From: Fidelibacterota bacterium
GTDB lineage: Bacteria > Fidelibacterota > Fidelibacteria > Fidelibacterales > Fidelibacteraceae
Assembly (NCBI GenBank): GCA_018400915.1
Contig: JAGYLW010000004.1
Location: forward strand, 1 to 42,463
Length of the DNA stretch: 42,463 nt
Reading direction: 5' to 3'
The notes beneath the pieces are model-generated. The model searched no databases. It saw nothing but the letters and a program-made list of their open reading frames with translations, and was not told the DNA's origin. Position numbers and translations under genes: made by a program. Positions 37,489-42,463 of this stretch are shown piece by piece. The number at the start of each line of letters is the position of its first letter. Position 1 is the first letter of the stretch.

Positions 37489-38643
37489 TCAGCCGCACAC
37501 GGAGCGGTAGACGGCCTCAAGCTTGCCGGTGATCACTTCTTTGTCATATTTTTCCACGATCTCCTGCCGGATCGCCTGCGCATCGTATTTTCCGGATATG
37601 CTGATCATTGCTTTCATGGCGTCAGCCAGGGCCATCGGATCGTCTACCGGCACCAGGATGCCGTTCTTTGCATGCACATAATCATTCGGGCCGCCGATAT
37701 TTCCGGCGATCACGGGGATACCGCAGGAAAGCGCCTCCACAAGGGAAACGCCGAAGGTTTCCATCCTGCTGTACAGCATACATACGTCCGCATGCTGCAG
37801 GTTGCGGAGAACGACGTCCCTTCCGGTCTCACGGACGAACTCGACCTGCCTGCTAAGGCTGCAGTCCCGGGCGGTTTTAGCCAGATGTTCATACTCGGGG
37901 CCGTCTCCGACGATCCGCAGCTTTGCCAGGTGCGTGTTCCCGATGGACATAAATGTCCGGATGATCCTGTCGATCTGTTTCTCGGGACGGAGCATGGCCA
38001 CGATCAGATAGGTGAAGTGCGTTTTGGCGGGGGGTGTTTCCGGCGGTTTGAAAAATCCGGTATCCACCATGTTCCCCATCACGCGGGTATCGCACTGCGG
38101 CGGGATCCTGAAATACTGCCGTATGCGTTTCATCACCGGGGTTGACGGCGCGATGAGCGCGGAGGCTTTTTTGTACGCTGCGTTGATCAGTCCTTTCTGG
38201 AAGGAGGAGAATCCGTCGTACATCAAAAATTCTTTCAGATGCTCGGATATGACAACGGGGACATCCGGATCGAACGAGGCCAGTGCCGCTCCCGTCCAGA
38301 GCGAGGAATGCACGTGAAAACAATCGGGCGTTCCTTCGTTCTCCAGTGCCGTGTCCAGCAGTGCTTTCAGGATCTTGCGGTAGCGGCCGTAAAAGGCTTC
38401 CGGACGTTTCGGATGCCGGTTCGAGGCCAGGCACTGATAGGTCTTCACGCCGTTCTCGCTGTAGATCCGGGTACCGAGGTCCTTTCGGGACGCGAAGAAG
38501 GAGCGCAGGGAAATGATCTCGGCGGCAACGACGACGACCTCATGGCCCGCCGCGGCAAGGGTTTCCGCGTGTTCTTTGAAAAATGTACCGTTTACCGGAT
38601 TGGAGGGATACGGGTACCAGGAGGGAAGGATAAATATTTTCAT
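37489..38643 (-). CDS. Glycosyltransferase family 4
   Basis: LPSWYPYPSNPVNGTFFKEHAETLAAAGHEVVVV, VAMLRPEKQIDRII, EALSCGIPVIAGNIGGPNDYV. Confidence 0.92.
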   Translation of the reverse strand: MKIFILPSWYPYPSNPVNGTFFKEHAETLAAAGHEVVVVAAEIISLRSFFASRKDLGTRIYSENGVKTYQCLASNRHPKRPEAFYGRYRKILKALLDTALENEGTPDCFHVHSSLWTGAALASFDPDVPVVISEHLKEFLMYDGFSSFQKGLINAAYKKASALIAPSTPVMKRIRQYFRIPPQCDTRVMGNMVDTGFFKPPETPPAKTHFTYLIVAMLRPEKQIDRIIRTFMSIGNTHLAKLRIVGDGPEYEHLAKTARDCSLSRQVEFVRETGRDVVLRNLQHADVCMLYSRMETFGVSLVEALSCGIPVIAGNIGGPNDYVHAKNGILVPVDDPMALADAMKAMISISGKYDAQAIRQEIVEKYDKEVITGKLEAVYRSVCG

Positions 38644-38646
38644 GGC

Positions 38647-39435
38647 CTATACGGGGTTGTTAATGTTGAAATACTTGGTTTCTATGTTAAAATGCTGTTC
38701 CAGATGTGTTTTCAGGGCTTTGACTCCCAGGGTTTCCGACCAGTAGTGACCGATGTTCAGATAATTGGTCTTGCTTTCATAGGCGATGGCCGGTATCTGT
38801 TCGCGGATATCCCCGGTGATGTAGGTGTCAGCTCCCATTGCCAGTGCCTTTTCGTAATAGGAGGCGCCTCCGCCGGAGACGCAGGCAAGCGTCTTTGGTA
38901 CTTCAGGACCGAAGGCGAGGTAATCGATGCCGAACTTTGTTCCCGGCGCGATGCCGGAAGGAGGGACTGCAGGGCCTTCACCGGTACCCAGTTTTTCATG
39001 ATAACGTTGCATGATCCCGTCCAGGCTCAGTTTCGCCTTGTTTTTCAGCATAAAGCCCACTTCGACCGTTCCCGTGATCTCTGCGGAGATACAGGCGGCA
39101 AGCTGTGCATTATTCCCCAGTTCGCAGTGCGCGTCCAGGGGGAGGTGAATGCCGAAAAGGGACATGCCGGTATCCAGGAGTGTCTTGACCTTTGCCTTTT
39201 CCCTGCCCTGCAGCGTAAAGAAGTTCTTTCCGAAGATCCCGTGGTGAACGATCAGCGCATCGGCGCCCCAGCCGGCCGCCGCCTCGAGGGAAAGCCGGTT
39301 GTAAGACACGGCGAAAGCGATCTTCCGGATCCTGTCAGCGCCTTCGACCTGAAGGCCGTTATGGCAGTAATCCTCATAATCCTCGTAGCGGAACAGATGC
39401 CGGAGATATTCCGCAAGCTTGTCACGATGTATCAT
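38647..39435 (-). CDS. Nif3-like dinuclear metal center hexameric protein
   Basis: YCHNGLQVEG, ADALIVHHGIFG, LDAHCELGNNAQLA, CVSGGGASYYEKALAMGADTYITGDIREQ, NIGHYWSETLGVKAL. Confidence 0.94.
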   Translation of the reverse strand: MIHRDKLAEYLRHLFRYEDYEDYCHNGLQVEGADRIRKIAFAVSYNRLSLEAAAGWGADALIVHHGIFGKNFFTLQGREKAKVKTLLDTGMSLFGIHLPLDAHCELGNNAQLAACISAEITGTVEVGFMLKNKAKLSLDGIMQRYHEKLGTGEGPAVPPSGIAPGTKFGIDYLAFGPEVPKTLACVSGGGASYYEKALAMGADTYITGDIREQIPAIAYESKTNYLNIGHYWSETLGVKALKTHLEQHFNIETKYFNINNPV

Positions 39436-40346
39436 TGCTGAGCTCCTTCCTGCGTTCCTGCGATGATCAGGCTGACAGAGACCGGACGGTGATCGGAGAT
39501 ATAGCTGTGATATTCGCTCCAGCGGCCTTCAAGGTAGGTATCGTAGAGCATGGTCTGTGTTTGGTAATGGTGTTCGAACAGCTCGCCGGTAATAAGGATA
39601 TGATCAATGTGGGAGGGGTAGGAGGGATAGGACCAGAGCAGGTTGCTTCCTTCGGCAATATGCATGTCGGTGAAACGGCTGGAGAGCGAATCGTCGATCC
39701 AGAGCTGAAAGACATTACGTACCGGCGGGTCCGTCAGTTCATCGTTCAGGTCACCGAGAACGACAAGTTTTTCCTCATTGAAATCCGATCTGATGTGGTC
39801 ATCCAGTAATTGAACGGCCTCCTGCCGCCGCCGCTCCTCGTCCCAGCTGTCATCCGGGTCGATCGCGCCGTCGCCGCCGGCTTTAAAATGGTTGTTGATG
39901 ATCACGACCTTTACTCCCTGCCAGCGGGCCTCCATCACAAGGGGAGGTCGGGGAAAGGGACGTGACATATCGGTATAGATCTCATAGATGCTGGTGTCGA
40001 GGGCGATCAGGCTGTCAACGTAGAAATATGCCAGACCCCAGTCGCCGCCGCCTTCGCCCCGGTGCCAGGAATAATGCTCCAGGCGGTCCGCCAGCTGCTG
40101 AAATGCGAACTCTGAGCTAATCTCCTGAAAGGCGATGATGTCGGGTTTCATGTCACGGATGGCGTCCTCAACGTAATTGATGCTGCTGATGCCGCTTTTC
40201 GGGAAAAGGTTCAGGTTCCAGGTCACGATATCCAGGGTGTCGCCGCCGCTGAAAGCGGGGAACCCGGGATCGCCGTCATCAGGCGTGTCGATCGCGCAGG
40301 CAGCCAGGAAAATGAGGAGGAGTGCGGATGTGAAGGACTTATTCAG
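39432..40346 (-). CDS. Endonuclease/exonuclease/phosphatase family lipoprotein
   Basis: TWNLNLFPKSG, DIIAFQEIS, LVVLGDLNDE, HIDHILIT, ISDHRPVSV. Translation upstream of the track ORF adds (L)NKSFTSALLLIFLAACAIDTPDDGDPGFPAFSGGDTLDIV: a lipoprotein signal starting at CTG 40346. Confidence 0.85.
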   Translation of the reverse strand: MNKSFTSALLLIFLAACAIDTPDDGDPGFPAFSGGDTLDIVTWNLNLFPKSGISSINYVEDAIRDMKPDIIAFQEISSEFAFQQLADRLEHYSWHRGEGGGDWGLAYFYVDSLIALDTSIYEIYTDMSRPFPRPPLVMEARWQGVKVVIINNHFKAGGDGAIDPDDSWDEERRRQEAVQLLDDHIRSDFNEEKLVVLGDLNDELTDPPVRNVFQLWIDDSLSSRFTDMHIAEGSNLLWSYPSYPSHIDHILITGELFEHHYQTQTMLYDTYLEGRWSEYHSYISDHRPVSVSLIIAGTQEGAQQ

Positions 40347-40750
40347 GTGATCTCCGTTTCAATAATGTATTGTTTGTTCGCCACAGCGATATGCCGGATC
40401 TGATGTTTCGGGAAATACATGTTGCTCAGCATCCGGGTGTCGATCCTGAGATCGGGATAGTCGACCCTGACGAAGGGGATCGAATGGGTGTAGCGCTCAA
40501 GAAAGTTGATCAGCATTTCGGCGATCTTCCGGTGGGAAAGGATATGCAGTGTCAGTACGTCATTCCTGAAGTGCACAAAATCCAGCTCGACTTTCAGTGT
40601 GTTCACGATCGGCGCCCTCATGGTAATGACAATGGTCTCATCCGGTTTCTGTATGTCAAAATGAAGGTTTTTCAGCAGACCTTTGTCCGAATTCAGCTCC
40701 GCAGAGAAATGAAGGTGATCGAATGTCAGTGTTATGGTTTTCATAGACAA
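40343..40750 (-). CDS. Conserved-looking protein of unknown function
   Basis: 135 aa, no signal peptide; ends in CTGA overlap with downstream EEP gene; no family recognised. Confidence 0.6.
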   Translation of the reverse strand: MSMKTITLTFDHLHFSAELNSDKGLLKNLHFDIQKPDETIVITMRAPIVNTLKVELDFVHFRNDVLTLHILSHRKIAEMLINFLERYTHSIPFVRVDYPDLRIDTRMLSNMYFPKHQIRHIAVANKQYIIETEIT

Positions 40751-40862
40751 TAAAGATAATACAAAATGGTTTATAAAATCAATATAAAGTTACCGTTAAT
40801 CCCGATTCTGAAAAAATATCTGGCGTTCACATCGGAAACATTATATATTTTATGACATTTGA

Positions 40863-41885
<1,023 letters not shown>

Positions 41886-41892
41886 CCCAATT

Positions 41893-41933
41893 ATATAACA
41901 AAGGCTGTTCTCCGTGAACAGCCTTTGTTATAT
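41893..41933 (+). terminator. 18-bp perfect stem-loop between gap and GH57 gene (terminator/attenuator candidate)
   Basis: ATATAACAAAGGCTGTTC-tccgt-GAACAGCCTTTGTTATAT; no long T tract after it. Confidence 0.65.
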
Positions 41934-41939
41934 TACAGT

Positions 41940-42463
41940 ATGTCCACAATAAAATTTATATTTGCCTTACATAATCATCAGCCCGTTGGAAATTTCAACG
42001 AGGTGTTCGAGCATGCGTATGATAAGGCCTACAAGCCTTTGCTCGGGCTCCTGAAAGAACATCCCGGTATTGCCGTATCGCTGCATTACAGCGGGTCCCT
42101 GCTTGAGTGGCTGATAGAGAACAAGCCCGGATTCATCGACGATATCCGCTTTCTGACGGACAGGAACAATGTCGAGCTGCTCTCGGGCGCCTTTTATGAA
42201 CCCATGCTCACCCTGCTTCCCGAATCCGACAGGATCGGGCAGATCAAACTGCAGAACAGCCTGCTTCGGGATGTTTTCGCCTATGTTCCCCGGGGAATGT
42301 GGATACCCGAACGGGTATGGTCCCTTGACCTGCCTTACTGCATTTGCGAGGGCGGGCTCAAATATACGGTGATCGATGAACATCATGTCAGCCGTCACCG
42401 GCCGTTGAAGGGATATTACAATACGGAAGCCGAAGGAAGAACCGTCGGCGTATTCTCCATTTC
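41940..42463 (+). CDS. Glycoside hydrolase family 57-like protein (alpha-amylase/4-alpha-glucanotransferase), 3' end beyond window
   Basis: Not in ORF track because it runs off the window: MSTIKFIFALHNHQPVGNFNEVFEHAYDKAYKPLLGLLKEHPGIAVSLHYSGSLLEWLIENKPGFIDDI...ELLSGAFYEPMLTLLPESDRIGQI...GMWIPERVWSLDLP. Confidence 0.9.
   Translation, partial: MSTIKFIFALHNHQPVGNFNEVFEHAYDKAYKPLLGLLKEHPGIAVSLHYSGSLLEWLIENKPGFIDDIRFLTDRNNVELLSGAFYEPMLTLLPESDRIGQIKLQNSLLRDVFAYVPRGMWIPERVWSLDLPYCICEGGLKYTVIDEHHVSRHRPLKGYYNTEAEGRTVGVFSI

Noticed and set aside
38239-39441. 400-aa plus-strand ORF opposite GT4 and Nif3 genes
   Set aside because: Antisense shadow ORF.

Overview
The window is about 42.5 kb of gene-dense bacterial chromosome. 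A PorV-like protein, a secreted protein with a T9SS/FlgD-like C-terminal domain and a Bacteroidetes-like truncated GT5 gene suggest an FCB-group lineage (inference only). Recognisable housekeeping genes include ftsE/ftsX, nadD, bamD, nrdR, glyA, rpiB, rplU/rpmA and gap. Envelope genes include NamZ (DUF1343), a protease-propeller-barrel protein, an M6-like secreted protein, PorV, a FadL-like OMP, two tandem flippases and a GT4. The accessory part is about 25.6-32.2 kb, with an earlier repeat cluster at 21.7-22.0 kb. It holds two toxin-antitoxin-like modules (HTH-Panacea with a RelE-like toxin; XRE-ImmA/IrrE with DUF4411), a truncated Cache-domain fragment, and two intergenic clusters of a composite palindromic repeat. 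Main items for follow-up are: (i) an M6-family secreted protein whose HExxH motif appears lost; (ii) a two-hairpin composite repeat with four copies plus a 23-24 nt GTCATCCTGAA ladder; (iii) a truncated GT5-like protein lacking KxGGL, next to a lipoprotein gene; (iv) a multiply frameshifted pseudogene whose protein can be rebuilt across frames; (v) the TA island and its putative operator; (vi) an 18-bp perfect hairpin between gap and a GH57 gene. I saw no single clearly unprecedented multi-gene system, no CRISPR array and no rRNA/tRNA. No database searches were run; family calls are from motif recognition.
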